Of a stretch of 64,000 nt of DNA, positions 53,840 through 64,000 are shown in pieces. Position 1 is the first letter of the stretch, and every line of letters begins with the position of its first letter. A program made the translations under genes and the position numbers. Source of the DNA: Linderina pennispora (taxonomy: Eukaryota; Kickxellomycota; Kickxellomycetes; Kickxellales; Kickxellaceae); assembly GCF_002104995.1 (NCBI RefSeq), contig NW_024468252.1:1-64000 (forward strand). The letters run 5' to 3'. The notes beneath the pieces were generated by a model, which ran no database searches, was not told the DNA's origin, and saw only the letters and a program-made list of their open reading frames with translations.

Positions 53840-56800
53840 CTAAGCTTCTAGATTTCCACATGCCATATTGACCAAAACATCGAGCTCGCCACTCTTTTCG
53901 CACAGCGTTCTGAACACTCCGCCCTCCGCCTGAATCAGCTCCGCCGGAGTGCCAAACTCCTCCACCCTGCCATTCTCGAGCACAAGAACCCGGTCATAGT
54001 CAATAATAGTGCGCAAGCGATGTGCAATGCACAGAATAGTCGAGCTCTTGAATTCTGCTCCGCGGATAGTGCGCTGCATGGTCTCGTCGGTCTCGAAATC
54101 AACTGATGCCGTAGCCTCGTCCATCAAAATGACCTTGGACCGACGTGTCAGTGTGCGTGCCAAAGCCACCAGCTGGCGCTGGCCCAGTGACAGATTCTGT
54201 CCATCACTCATGATCTCGTCGTCAAGAGAATCAAATACAGCGATGCCTCGATCCCCTGCCGACTCATGGGTCGTTTTGAGCAGAAGCGTACGCTTGAGTG
54301 CGTCGAGCAGGATCTCGTCCGGGTACTCGCCAAAGGGATCCAGGTTGAACCTGATCGTGCCATTGAATAGAACTGGGTCCTGGGGTACAATCGTGATGTT
54401 CTGGCGCAAGTCCTCAAGCCCGATTTTGGATATGTCCACACCGTCAATCAAGACCTGCCCACTGGTAGCTTCAACAAACCGCAGAAGCGACAGCGACAAT
54501 GTCGACTTGCCAGCACCTGTACGTCCAACAATGCCGATTTTCTCGCCAGCACGAATGCTGAAACTCAGCCGGTGCAGCACAGGTTCGTTCGCAAAATACC
54601 CAGCGACCAGATCTCTGACCTCAATCTCGCCTCTAAGCGGCCAACCTGAGCAAGGCTTGTTCCCCACAGACGATTTGGACGGCGCCTCCTGGTCGATTTC
54701 CAAGTACTGTCCGACTCTCTCGACTGCATTGAGGGAGAGCTCCAAGTTGCTGTACCTGCGGATAACGCTCAGTGACTCCATCCAGAAGCTGACTGCGTAG
54801 ATGAGCACAAACCCAGCCAGCCCGCTACTGAAATACTCGATTTTCCACAGAATCATCACTGTCGCAGCGCATCCAACCAGCGAGCTTGTCGTGCCCATGC
54901 GCGATCCGAGCCACCGCCGTGTCGCCCGGAACACAAAATCCGCTTGTGTGTGCTCTGTATACCGTATCATGATCTCCTCCATGTATGCGTCGCGCATGCC
55001 AAATGCGCGGATTGACGCGACGCCCTGGATCAACTCGCTATATAGAGACAGCAGTGGGGCGAACATCGTGGACTCGAGACGTTTGACTTCACGCTGTGAC
55101 TGCATGAACCGCCACGTGAATTGCGAGTACAAGAACAGCACGCATACGCCGACGACTGCGAATAGTGGGACCGTGGTCGATATCACGATCAATGTAGTGA
55201 ATGCGATGATGAAGGCGCGAATGAAGTAGAACGCAATCTCACCGATATCCTCGTCAATCATGTAAAAGTCCTTGGAGAACCGTGCCAAGGTGCGGCCGAT
55301 TGGCGTGGTATCCATGAAACGCGGGGTGGCATAGATTACGGCGCGCAAGAGTTGCTCGTGCAGAATCACTGAGGCGCGCAGGCTGCCGGTGTAGATCAGC
55401 AGCATGGTGGTGGCCACAAGCACCGAAGAGAGTAGACTGATTGACAAATACACAATCAGCCATATGTACTGAGAGGAGCCACCGCCGGGGGTCTTGTCAG
55501 ACCCGACCTTTTGCGCCAGGTAGTAATCCTTGTATGTGCCAAGCAGCTGCGCAATTGTGATCAGGAACAGCCAACTGGACACAAACGACCAACTACCACT
55601 AGCACTCAAATACCTGCGCCATACGTCAACCTTAACCATGCCGCGCATCCGCTCCTCGTCTTTAATGAGCCGACCAACTGGTAGCGAACTGCAGAGCGCA
55701 CCATCTCGGCCCGGTGTTGCAGTAGCACTAAGCAATGCACGCTGCTCGTTGTACTCGTCTTCGGCAACAGGGTCATCGAGTCCTGCCTGCCGCACATTTG
55801 ACATATCATCAGTCGATAACTCAGAATCTGACAACTCCTCCACAGCCACTATCTGAGACACCTCAAGCGGTGAACCTTGGGCAATAATTTCGCCGCTGCG
55901 CATCATCACGATGTACTGGCAGTGCGGCAGACACATAGCCATATGATGCGTTACCAGAATGCGCGTTCTGCCGTGCATCATTGGGCTCTGGCTCAGCAGA
56001 CACTCGTGCAGAATATGCCTGCCTGTATGTGAGTCTACCGCAGATAAACAGTCGTCAATTAGCAGAATTTTGCATGACGAATACACAGCACGCGCCAATG
56101 CCACACGCTGCTTCTGTCCGCCAGACAGAGTAATTCCGCGCTCACCGATCTCGGTCAGATCCCCAGCACTGAATATGCGCAGATCGGGCTTCAGCCCACA
56201 CATGCGTAGCGTCTCCTCATATCTCGACTGGTCATATGGACTCCCAAACAACACATTGTCTCGGATGGTGGCGTTGCGCAGCCAGGCCTCTTGGGACACG
56301 TATGCAACGCTGTGCAGCGACCAGTCGGACGATACAGGAATAAGAACTTTGCCATGCACCAGAGTCATCTCGCCGATGAGTGCTGACAACAACGACGACT
56401 TGCCACTGCCTGTTGGTCCACCAATAACCGTGAGTTTGCCCAGTGGAAACCGTACATTGAGATTGCGCAGCACAAACTTCTGGGCACTGGCGTCGCTGCT
56501 GGTATCAAGTAAGCCTTGTGGCTCTCCACGCGGTGAGTCGCTCTCGTCAGCAAGGTGCCATACAAGCTCTGCGCCATCGAATCCGATATCGCTGCCTTGT
56601 GGATCTACTCTCTCGGCAACTGGCTGCACCTCTTCCTCATCTAAATACGCCTCTATGCGTTTAAGAGAGACATAGACCGTGATTGCCTCGGAAGCTGCGC
56701 TAGGCAGCCACGACACCGAGCGCTGCAGAATCTTGAACACAGCAATTGTGGTAAACGTGGTTTCGCCGTCCAGTTGCCCGCCCAGACTGTATGCCAGCAG

Positions 56801-58480
56801 CATGACGAAGATGATGAAAGGCAGTGTGCTTTCAGTCCACAGATTGAGCAGGGTCCAGATCTTGGCGCGCTGCCACAGTGTAGCCAGCTGCTTTGTGCGC
56901 TTTTCGCCAACGATCTGGATAAACTTGGTGCCCCACCCAAACAACTTGACTGAGGAGATTCCGCGCACAACCTCACTGACAATTGCCAGCCGCGCATCGT
57001 TAAACAGTCCAAGCTCAGCCTCAATGTTCTTTGCGCGCACCATCAGCTGCTTGCCCACAGCCATGACTACGAAAATCAGCGATGTACCGACCAGACCGCC
57101 AATGCCCATCAGGCTGTACATGTAGGCGCATCCAATGATAAGCTGGGTAGGGCAGACCAGGACTGTGTTCCAGATTGCTGGCGCCTTGCTTAGTCTGCTG
57201 ATGTCCGCAGTCAAGATATTATATACTCGGCCATCGGTTGACTCTTTGCCGCCAAACTTGCCCTCCGTATCTGGCTGTGTAAACGATTCCTTGGCGCGCC
57301 GACGCAGTGTCTTGTTGGACAGCTTTTCCACCAGCACATTACACATGTACATGACCAGCGACCGCGAGTGCCACTGTTGCTGCTGCTCGACCACGGTGCC
57401 CAAGATGCTGGTCAGCAGCATCATTGCCGCCAGAAAGTACCCAAACCGCAATCCGATCGACCGATCTTCTGAGTATTCGTCAATGAACCGCAAAACGCGC
57501 TGCATCAGATACGGCTGGATATAGTCAGAGATAGTGCCATAGAGATTCAGAGCAATTTGCACCAAAATCTCGAACCGAAAAACCGAGATGAGCTGCAATC
57601 CTAGCGAATATTCTCGTACCTGCTGGCCACGCGCAATGTATCTCTGTTGTGCAAACTGGACATGGTAGCGGTCCGGCTGCACGTACAGATCGCTAGGCAT
57701 TGCCTGACGCTCAAGGCACTTTTCAATGAACGGGGTCATCCAGCGGAACATCATGTTAGACAGGATCGAGCTGCGCAGCTCGGGTGACTCCTGGCGCACG
57801 TTGATTTTGCCAGTGAGTCGGCGTACACCTGAATAATGACCGTCGCGCAAATGTGCTGGTATAGCGTCACTCATATAATCCAGCTGCGGCAACGGATGCA
57901 CTATTAGCAGTAGCACGATAATCAGCGCATTTACCAGTGTTTTTGCATGCAGCGCTGCGGCCACAGCGCTCAGCCCGACGCCCCAAATCGGCGTGCGCCA
58001 CTGCGTGCGAACAAAGAAGCCAAAGTACATCTCGACAAGGCAGCAGCAGAACTGGACGGCTACGAACCCGAACACTATTCCGCTGAACAGACCACGGTAG
58101 TTGGACATGCCGCTTCTCAGGTACTTGGCCCACTGCCGAGTGGCGAGCAAGGCAACCACCAGCCATCCAATGCCTAGTACTGCCGATTCGATGCCAGCTG
58201 CCTCCATCCCCTGAATGCCGGCCTGGCTCAGCAGTAGCATCACGACAAGCGGCCCAATCCAGACACGGTTGTCAGCAACACCTGCGCTCTGGGTAGATGA
58301 CGGCTTGCCGGTGCGCAGGATCGTGCCAGGTCGAGCAAAATCGCCGACGCACAAGCTAACGAGCAGAAACGACAACGGCACGACCCCTTCGAAAACAGTC
58401 CTGCGAATGCATGCGTTGCCCTCCCAATCCCAGTCCCAGAACCAAGGATGATCGATGCCGCAAATGTCAAAGGACTCCAT
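53840..58480 (-). CDS. full-size ABCC (MRP/YBT1-like) transporter
   Basis: 1546 aa, single exon, intact. An N-terminal TMD0 of about 200 residues precedes TMD1 (from about 300), NBD1 (Walker A GGPTGSGKSSLL about residue 687, signature LSGGQKQRVALA about 784, Walker B LLIDDCLSAVDSHTG), TMD2 (about 960-1240) and NBD2 (GIVGRTGAGKST about 1317, LSLGQRQLVALA about 1429, VILMDEATASVDFETD). NBD1 has the non-catalytic Asp after Walker B, as is usual in ABCC. It is probably vacuolar, exporting conjugates, bile-acid-like compounds or heavy-metal thiolates. The neighbouring GST gene, 30 kb away, is not linked in an operon sense. Confidence 0.95.
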   Translation of the reverse strand: MESFDICGIDHPWFWDWDWEGNACIRRTVFEGVVPLSFLLVSLCVGDFARPGTILRTGKPSSTQSAGVADNRVWIGPLVVMLLLSQAGIQGMEAAGIESAVLGIGWLVVALLATRQWAKYLRSGMSNYRGLFSGIVFGFVAVQFCCCLVEMYFGFFVRTQWRTPIWGVGLSAVAAALHAKTLVNALIIVLLLIVHPLPQLDYMSDAIPAHLRDGHYSGVRRLTGKINVRQESPELRSSILSNMMFRWMTPFIEKCLERQAMPSDLYVQPDRYHVQFAQQRYIARGQQVREYSLGLQLISVFRFEILVQIALNLYGTISDYIQPYLMQRVLRFIDEYSEDRSIGLRFGYFLAAMMLLTSILGTVVEQQQQWHSRSLVMYMCNVLVEKLSNKTLRRRAKESFTQPDTEGKFGGKESTDGRVYNILTADISRLSKAPAIWNTVLVCPTQLIIGCAYMYSLMGIGGLVGTSLIFVVMAVGKQLMVRAKNIEAELGLFNDARLAIVSEVVRGISSVKLFGWGTKFIQIVGEKRTKQLATLWQRAKIWTLLNLWTESTLPFIIFVMLLAYSLGGQLDGETTFTTIAVFKILQRSVSWLPSAASEAITVYVSLKRIEAYLDEEEVQPVAERVDPQGSDIGFDGAELVWHLADESDSPRGEPQGLLDTSSDASAQKFVLRNLNVRFPLGKLTVIGGPTGSGKSSLLSALIGEMTLVHGKVLIPVSSDWSLHSVAYVSQEAWLRNATIRDNVLFGSPYDQSRYEETLRMCGLKPDLRIFSAGDLTEIGERGITLSGGQKQRVALARAVYSSCKILLIDDCLSAVDSHTGRHILHECLLSQSPMMHGRTRILVTHHMAMCLPHCQYIVMMRSGEIIAQGSPLEVSQIVAVEELSDSELSTDDMSNVRQAGLDDPVAEDEYNEQRALLSATATPGRDGALCSSLPVGRLIKDEERMRGMVKVDVWRRYLSASGSWSFVSSWLFLITIAQLLGTYKDYYLAQKVGSDKTPGGGSSQYIWLIVYLSISLLSSVLVATTMLLIYTGSLRASVILHEQLLRAVIYATPRFMDTTPIGRTLARFSKDFYMIDEDIGEIAFYFIRAFIIAFTTLIVISTTVPLFAVVGVCVLFLYSQFTWRFMQSQREVKRLESTMFAPLLSLYSELIQGVASIRAFGMRDAYMEEIMIRYTEHTQADFVFRATRRWLGSRMGTTSSLVGCAATVMILWKIEYFSSGLAGFVLIYAVSFWMESLSVIRRYSNLELSLNAVERVGQYLEIDQEAPSKSSVGNKPCSGWPLRGEIEVRDLVAGYFANEPVLHRLSFSIRAGEKIGIVGRTGAGKSTLSLSLLRFVEATSGQVLIDGVDISKIGLEDLRQNITIVPQDPVLFNGTIRFNLDPFGEYPDEILLDALKRTLLLKTTHESAGDRGIAVFDSLDDEIMSDGQNLSLGQRQLVALARTLTRRSKVILMDEATASVDFETDETMQRTIRGAEFKSSTILCIAHRLRTIIDYDRVLVLENGRVEEFGTPAELIQAEGGVFRTLCEKSGELDVLVNMACGNLEA

Positions 58481-58858
58481 TATTTTTCCCCTTTAATCTT
58501 TTGGCTTTTCTGAAAAGGAGCTCAAAAACTTGAAAGTCAGAGAAATGAAGGCAGCTTTAGGACTGGCATAGACATGAAGCTTATAAACAAGCGGTCCCAA
58601 GAAAATCACGCTCGGCTGCGGCACAAGATAATGCAGCAGTAGAGCTGCTTCCCCCATGCCACCAGGATACTTCGCCGTGTCACTTTTTATGTGGGAAATT
58701 GGAGAAAGAATTGTAGCTGCAGGTGGCAACAAATGCTGGTGCCTAATAGATCGCCGCCACGGCATAAGGTAGAAAATCAAGCATCCAGCTCACACGATGG
58801 CCACAGGCCTTATAGTGCCATCCTCCAATGTAACCTCCACCACACACCTTTCAGAAGT
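58481..58858. other. intergenic, no gene seen
   Basis: Promoter side of the ABC transporter and 3' flank of the F-box-like gene. No feature is recognised. Confidence 0.5.
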
Positions 58859-60556
58859 TTATTGCGGATTGCCTAGGTAGTACCGCCAGCGGCTTCTCGA
58901 CTGCAAAAAGGCTCCCGACACCCGCGCGGTCGGATTTTCGCCGTACCCATCCAGTTCTTCCGCGCTAATGGAGGCACTGGCCATAGGCAGCTTGTCCAGG
59001 TGCAAAAGATTCGGCAGACTCTCTGCTAGCGACTTCAAGTACACATCCTGCTTGGAATATGGCATATTAGACCAGTCTGAGATGAGGGCCAAAACTTGCA
59101 GGCTTGTACTGACTGGTGAGACCCACTGGCCGAACAGAAACCGGCCACTTGATGATTTCTCGATAGTTTCGGAAACCAAGAACTCTATCCCGATACGCAA
59201 ATCTGTTAGATTCGGAGTTCCTCGCAGAAGCTCATTGAAGCCTGTGGGTGATACACTGGCGTTCAGGCTCAAAACACGTAAACTTGGAGAGTTCAAATAC
59301 CGAAACAGCTCCTCGTGAATGCTAGCTTTGGTAGAGCACTGGCCATGTCGATTGAACTCGAATTTAGCCTTGCGGAGGAGCGGCATCTGAGATACACGCT
59401 GGAAAAGGAACACAAACAGATCTCGGTCGTAATGTGAGTATGCGCTAGAATCGAATCTGATACTGAGCTCCCGGACGTCCTTGAATCTGCTAATGTCAAG
59501 ATGCTCTCGGACCCAGCAATCTACAGTCAGGTGAACCACCTGCACGGGTGCACTGCTTAGAGTATCAAGCATATTGACAATGTCCCCGCTATGTGATCGA
59601 TAGTCCAGGAACTCCAGTACTGGGAACGAGTTGCTTGTCAAGAGTGTTTGCCCGAGTATAGGCACACCAAGCTGTATGTTGAAGCTCTCGTACCAGCTGC
59701 TTCTATATCCAAAAACCAGTCGCTTTAGGCACAGAAACACCAGAGGCACAGTGTGATCTCTGCATACAAACCGGCTCCATATCGTAACACTGGCGACATT
59801 GGTCAGCTCCAGCGATACTAATGATGACACGTGTACTTTTGGTATAATCTGGCCAAATAGTCTGTAGTCTGAGGAAACCTTCAAGTGTTTCAGTTTCAAG
59901 GCAGGAGATGGCAGTTCCCTGAAAATGCCAGTGACGTGCGCGTAAAACTGAATGCTGTTGAGATTCTCTGACAATGCATTTGCCAGCTGACTCATCGGAA
60001 AGTACATATCGGCGCCCATACCCGTGTTGGCAATTGAAGTAATGCTTGTCAGGTTGGGAAAGAGCACCTTAAGATGCAACTCCATCTCAAGAGGGTCCTC
60101 GCCCGAGGACGCTGCTAGCTGCTTGTATTGTTGGCCGATATCCAGCACAAACCTCAACGACTTGATCTGGGAGCAGACCTCCTTTGAAATACGCAGCCTT
60201 TCCAAATAGGCAAATACGCTTCTTGAAAGCGGCACGTCGATATGGAGCATTAGGCCAGAAAAGTGCCCTGCTGCTCCTACAGCTCTGGCCAGGTCCATGT
60301 TGGTCTTCCAGTGGGCGTCATGTATCAGACTGTTGGGTTCAGTGGGTGGCTGCGCTTCAAACTTCTCCATAGACCTGGGCTCTACGATGAGATACTGGTA
60401 CTGAAACGGCTGTGCGAGTCGCCTCCACCTACGGTCGACCTGTGCTATCGAGTCAACCCCGGTCCTGAAACTGGCTTCAGAGCTACTTTTGCCATTGCGA
60501 GAATATGCTTCGAGACTGCAGCAATTGCGGAAAATTGTGTCCAGGACCTCGTCCAT
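58859..60556 (-). CDS. F-box/LRR-like protein, tandem paralogue A
   Basis: 565 aa, single exon. The N terminus (MDEVLDTIFRNC, then AQVDRRWRRLAQPFQYQYLI) fits an F-box-like helix pair. It is followed by irregular leucine-rich repeats throughout (LKSLRFVLDIG, LKLKHLKVSSDYRLFG, SLVSLELTNVASVTIW, SPSLRVLSLNASVSP, NLTDLRIGIEF). It parallels the gene at 60763-62391 in length, order of hydrophobic strands and the VDVAxxW/DVPLSRSVF-type region. Such families are expanded in Kickxellales-type fungi (general knowledge, not checked here). Likely a substrate adaptor of an SCF-type ligase; partners unknown. Confidence 0.65.
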   Translation of the reverse strand: MDEVLDTIFRNCCSLEAYSRNGKSSSEASFRTGVDSIAQVDRRWRRLAQPFQYQYLIVEPRSMEKFEAQPPTEPNSLIHDAHWKTNMDLARAVGAAGHFSGLMLHIDVPLSRSVFAYLERLRISKEVCSQIKSLRFVLDIGQQYKQLAASSGEDPLEMELHLKVLFPNLTSITSIANTGMGADMYFPMSQLANALSENLNSIQFYAHVTGIFRELPSPALKLKHLKVSSDYRLFGQIIPKVHVSSLVSLELTNVASVTIWSRFVCRDHTVPLVFLCLKRLVFGYRSSWYESFNIQLGVPILGQTLLTSNSFPVLEFLDYRSHSGDIVNMLDTLSSAPVQVVHLTVDCWVREHLDISRFKDVRELSIRFDSSAYSHYDRDLFVFLFQRVSQMPLLRKAKFEFNRHGQCSTKASIHEELFRYLNSPSLRVLSLNASVSPTGFNELLRGTPNLTDLRIGIEFLVSETIEKSSSGRFLFGQWVSPVSTSLQVLALISDWSNMPYSKQDVYLKSLAESLPNLLHLDKLPMASASISAEELDGYGENPTARVSGAFLQSRSRWRYYLGNPQ

Positions 60557-60762
60557 TCTGCTACACTATACAAATAGAAACCAAGAAACAGGTTGTGAAA
60601 CAAGAAAGCTTCAGCTGCTGATGCTTCAGAAACCCCATGGCACAGCCACAAGGTTTCGCAGCAGTCTTCAGCAGAGTATGCATTGTGCAAAGGAAATGGA
60701 ATTTCTAGCTAGTGCTGCCCTACGGATCCGGCGGAAACTCTGGTACCGTCTTGAATACTATG

Positions 60763-62391
60763 TCACCAATGGGCATGGTTTTCGGCGGAACACCGTCCAA
60801 AGTCCATTTCCCTTTGGAAAATGCCGGGTAGTACATGGGCGGTAAATAGACGGGTGCGGAGATTTGGCAGCGAACGGAAGATCCTGACAAAAGACGTCAT
60901 TATATGTAGTGATCCTGGACGGTGGGTAAGCATGTCGATGCACAGCGTCTGCGCGCTATAGCTAATAGGCTCAGGAGTGGCTGCATTGATATCTGTACCC
61001 ATGTACCTTGCCGACCACTCACTCATATCAGCAACGTCCATATATACGCAAAGCTCCCATAGCCGTGGCAGTTGCTTCAGAATTCGGACGAGTGCAGTGG
61101 GAGAAACGTATGTCCGCAGCCGCAGCCGCAGCCTTTGCAAGGTTGGCGAGTGGGGCCATTGGGAGAACTGCGTGTCAAGTCTTACTGGCTTGCAAAAACG
61201 AGCGTTTCCCATGAAACGGGCATCAAGTCTCACCAGGTGTGGCAGTCGACATATTGCCTGAGTGATCATTTCTCGGAACCGCTCCTTCATCGGGCTGCGG
61301 CCAACCACTTCCACAACCACCCGAATCTCCTGGAGGTCTTTGAGTTTACTTAGCTCTATATCAAGACAAGATGCCCCGATCATAATCAGATGAAGGGTGT
61401 GTAGAGGCGATGTGTGTACAAGTCGCAGAAACCGACTGGTGTTTGGCGAGTAACATGACAGGCTCAAAAACTCGAGGGCAGGAAACGGGCTGTGGCTGAT
61501 GAGCAGAGGGGTTTTGAATCGCTGGTGGTGAAAGATGAACGCATTGGTAGGATTTTCAGGGCCGTGAATAGTGAGTCGACGGAGCTTAGGGAAGCGAAAG
61601 TTTCCCACTGTGTGCTTGCATACAAGCTGCGTAACAAAAAGGTCAAGATCGCAGGGCTTGAGACTCAGAGTCTCCAGGCTGTATATCTGGACGTTTGTGT
61701 AGAAACTGTGAGGCAGCTCGCTGTATGACTGGATGTTGAGGTGCTTGATGTTCGCAAGCCTAGTGTCAGAATCAAGGCTTAGCTTGACCGGAGTGAGCGA
61801 GAGGATATTTAGTCGCTCCAAGCGCCAGGCAAAGCGTCTGATCATGAGTCTCAATAGAAAACTACCGCTTGTGTCGATTCCTTCGCTAGGTATGGTGTAA
61901 ATCTCTCGCAGGCCAGGAATCGTGTCAACAAGAAACGAGCACATTAGCTCCAGTGCCTCTGGTGGGCAGAGCTCCTGTGGTCTGAGAACACCCTGGTTGC
62001 CGACTATGAACCTCAGGGTTGTGAACTGGTACCAGGTAATGAAATCAATATCAAGCTGCTTCAAATACTCAACGACCACCCATGGGTTGGCAACATCGAC
62101 GTGGATGCTGAGCCCGCTTAGCATATGCTGAGCGCCAGCTGACTTGATCAGCAGCAGGTTGTCGGACCAAACTGCCCTGTTGATCCCGCCAATATCTAAG
62201 GCATACCGCAGCTCGCAGGTCGCAAACTGGTACATGTACGGTAAAGCGACCACCCTCCACACACGACACACTGCCCCCAGTGGCTGGAACGCTTTGAACA
62301 GACCGTTGTCAGCAGGAAGCCGCCAGTAGACAGAGTTCTTGTAAGGATCGCTGTAGAAAAAGAATATGTTTTCGATGACGACAGAATACAT
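60763..62391 (-). CDS. F-box/LRR-like protein, tandem paralogue B
   Basis: 542 aa, single exon, same strand and about 200 bp upstream of paralogue A. It begins MYSVVIENIFFFYSDPY, with an F-box-like stretch including LGAVCRVWRVVALPYMYQFA (compare AQVDRRWRRLAQPFQYQYLI in A). Leucine-rich strands follow (LERLNILSLTPVKLSL, ANIKHLNIQSYSELP, SLETLSLKPCDLDLF, FPKLRRLTIHGPENP, FPALEFLSLSCYSP). Similar architecture but clearly diverged sequence indicates an old duplication. Same functional caveat as A. Confidence 0.65.
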   Translation of the reverse strand: MYSVVIENIFFFYSDPYKNSVYWRLPADNGLFKAFQPLGAVCRVWRVVALPYMYQFATCELRYALDIGGINRAVWSDNLLLIKSAGAQHMLSGLSIHVDVANPWVVVEYLKQLDIDFITWYQFTTLRFIVGNQGVLRPQELCPPEALELMCSFLVDTIPGLREIYTIPSEGIDTSGSFLLRLMIRRFAWRLERLNILSLTPVKLSLDSDTRLANIKHLNIQSYSELPHSFYTNVQIYSLETLSLKPCDLDLFVTQLVCKHTVGNFRFPKLRRLTIHGPENPTNAFIFHHQRFKTPLLISHSPFPALEFLSLSCYSPNTSRFLRLVHTSPLHTLHLIMIGASCLDIELSKLKDLQEIRVVVEVVGRSPMKERFREMITQAICRLPHLVRLDARFMGNARFCKPVRLDTQFSQWPHSPTLQRLRLRLRTYVSPTALVRILKQLPRLWELCVYMDVADMSEWSARYMGTDINAATPEPISYSAQTLCIDMLTHRPGSLHIMTSFVRIFRSLPNLRTRLFTAHVLPGIFQREMDFGRCSAENHAHW

Positions 62392-62627
62392 TCTTTAGAG
62401 AGAAAACGAGAGCCAAAGGGTGGGCGAGAGAAAGGAAAAATGGAGAGAAAAAGGACTGAATAGTTTTCGTGTGGGGGTGGGGAGGTGCAGTTTTATTCTC
62501 TCGGCAACATCATGCATCTCAAGCATTATTTGGGGTCTGTAGCCACTGCTCTTCATAGGATACGCAATCATGAACATGGGTGAATGTGTGGCAAACAGCT
62601 GGGGCTGACCTTGACATCCGATTCACA

Positions 62628-62744
62628 ATGGACAGGCGAAGAGCGCGCCAACCACTCAATTTTCGGGTGGTTTTCAAGCATGCAACCTATAAGCTGGCAC
62701 ACGAGTCCCACATCAGCGAGGTGGCATCCAAAATGAAGGAATAG
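62628..62744 (+). CDS. short uncertain open frame
   Basis: 38 codons starting MDRRRARQPLNFRVV and ending SEVASKMKE. The composition is protein-like and it has a proper ATG, but no domain is recognised and no splice partner was found. It may be a relic of a gene fragment or chance. Confidence 0.2.
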   Translation: MDRRRARQPLNFRVVFKHATYKLAHESHISEVASKMKE

Positions 62745-63502
62745 GGGCTAGCGCCATCATTTTTGTGCACAAATACTCGGATAGTAATAGTATTTCAGAT
62801 GTAGCATTAAATAAAGATGCTGTCAGGTACGAGTATGGTTATTAAAAGAATAAAACGTGCTATATTTCAAGTACAGAGGTAATGCCCAAAGCATGATCTT
62901 GTCCATCCACTCATTACAATACATGAGCTCGTAAGAGGCACAGTACTAGTCACCACGCACCTTTTAGTATACTTGCCCATGTCTATGGGAAGCTATCCTC
63001 AATGTAGAGGTAGCCAGCTGGTTATAATACAAAGTAGCCATGTGTATTGGTCGGGTAATGAAGCACAGAGTCACCAATGCAGCTAGCCAATGGGCTGTAT
63101 ATTCGTAACTAGTACTATTTAAAACAGGCCGCATCATTCAGAAAGATACTGAATTTCACGTTATCTTCAGCTTTATCTCACTAAAAGCCCACAAAAATGG
63201 TTGTGATAGTTTTTAATGTGCTAATAGGGGAGTTTAAATAAGTTTAAATTTCAAAACAAATGAAAAGGAGAGACGAGAAAGGAAAACTACAAATGCCATG
63301 CATTGGCCATTATGAAGATTTCGCTGCTATATGGCACCTGACCTCATCGGTGAAACCAGGGCGACAAGCAGTTATTGTAGCAGCCACAGGACTCCACTGG
63401 ATATTTCTATTGCTTCAAGGTGAGAGCTGCTCTCATTATTGGTCGACCTGATAACTTCCATGGTCTCATCATGGTGGCCATCACTGGCCGCGCAACAGCC
63501 TC

Positions 63503-63663
63503 AACAATAATATATTGATATGACATCAAAATAGCCACTGATATAAATTCAAAATATGAGTTTATTATCCATATGCCTCCTACTTCGTATTGCACTGGAT
63601 TAGACTCTTCATTCTAGGAACTAACATATGGCAGTTGTGTAGTTATTAGCCTCATATGTAATC
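63503..63663 (+). repeat. degenerate MITE-like repeat, copy 2
   Basis: 63503-63609 (containing GTATTGCACTGG) matches 20622-20723 in direct orientation. 63624-63663 (CATATGGCAGTTGTGTAGTT then ATTAGCC) matches the inverse complement of 20583-20621. Many differences are C/T or G/A transitions. No coding capacity. Confidence 0.5.
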
Positions 63664-64000
63664 TATGCTGACAGTGCTACAATGCTACAATGACATGAAA
63701 CACAATACAGGCATGCACATTTTAGAACATCTATATTTATTCAATGGCCCTCATTTACAGCACATGATTTATAGCCATATTTTAACATTCACGTTAGAAA
63801 CTGGAGTATATATGCAGGAAGATGTTCATCTATATAAGAAGCAGTTGAGAGAAACGGCCAAGGCTTGAACCAAAGAGCACATTCCAGCTATCAGAATTAG
63901 ATTTTCCTCATTTCATTGTTCTATTTTCACTTTATGTTTTGCTATACTGTCAAATACTGGACCGGATCCTCCTTGTCTTTCATTTATATTTTTCTATTAG

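Larger units (their letters stand above)
62392..64000. other. AT-rich intergenic with repeat debris
   Basis: About 1.6 kb without a supported gene. It contains a 38-codon frame (62628-62744, listed separately) and the MITE-like copy at 63503-63663. Near 62900-63200 the sequence is AT-rich with no RNA gene visible. Confidence 0.5.

Overview
The window looks like nuclear DNA of an early-diverging fungus, most likely Zoopagomycota/Kickxellales-like (inference). Support: sparse short GT-AG introns with TACTAAT/CTAAC-like branch sites, split eukaryotic housekeeping genes (CTR9, ELP6, ABCF2/ARB1, a BRPF/NTO1 scaffold, an anillin-like protein, an AVT-type transporter, a TBC1D5-type GAP), an M36 fungalysin, five nuclear-type tRNA genes, and a tandem pair of large F-box/LRR-like proteins. 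No organelle, bacterial or viral replicon features are seen.

Layout. 1-1.1 kb: degenerate repeat modules arranged head to head around small hairpins, then tRNA-Ala. 2.8-3.6 kb: a secreted peptide-repeat precursor and a tiny C2H2 zinc-finger protein. 4.0-10.9 kb: CTR9, a bZIP factor and ELP6, all carrying single-base frame breaks. 11.08-20.01 kb: the most interesting block. A full-length Helitron (RepHel transposase, 5' end A|TCTCAG, 3' hairpin plus CTAG|T) directly abuts a second unit with the same family of ends that carries a Fanzor (eukaryotic TnpB homologue) nuclease with its catalytic D/E/D residues intact. A roughly 190 bp derivative with the same ends lies at 48.7 kb. 20-30.5 kb: AT-rich repeat debris, an RNase H1-like protein with altered catalytic residues, four tRNA genes, a sigma-like GST, an RPA70-like OB-fold protein and a fungalysin. 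31.6-43.1 kb: ABCF2/ARB1, an anillin/Mid2/Bud4-like PH protein, a BRPF-type PHD-bromodomain-PWWP protein with a very acidic N terminus, and a YEA4/SLC35B4-type nucleotide-sugar transporter. 44.5-53.7 kb: a low-complexity conserved protein, a membrane RING-H2 protein, a single-pass membrane microprotein, an AVT3-like amino-acid transporter, a TBC1D5-like GAP and a secreted protein with cysteines at an exact six-residue period. 53.8-62.4 kb: a full-size ABCC transporter and two tandem F-box/LRR-like genes; the rest is AT-rich.

Functionally the window is ordinary eukaryotic chromatin (transcription elongation, chromatin scaffold, tRNA modification, transport, cytokinesis) interrupted by one mobile block. 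The likely exciting system is the Fanzor-in-Helitron arrangement: an RNA-guided nuclease gene bounded by Helitron termini, beside a Helitron that carries the matching transposase but has two in-frame stops and a missing second catalytic tyrosine. Many single-exon genes are broken by one-base indels, nearly all explicable by one extra base, while other long genes are perfectly open. I read most breaks as uncorrected sequencing or assembly indels rather than pseudogenes.
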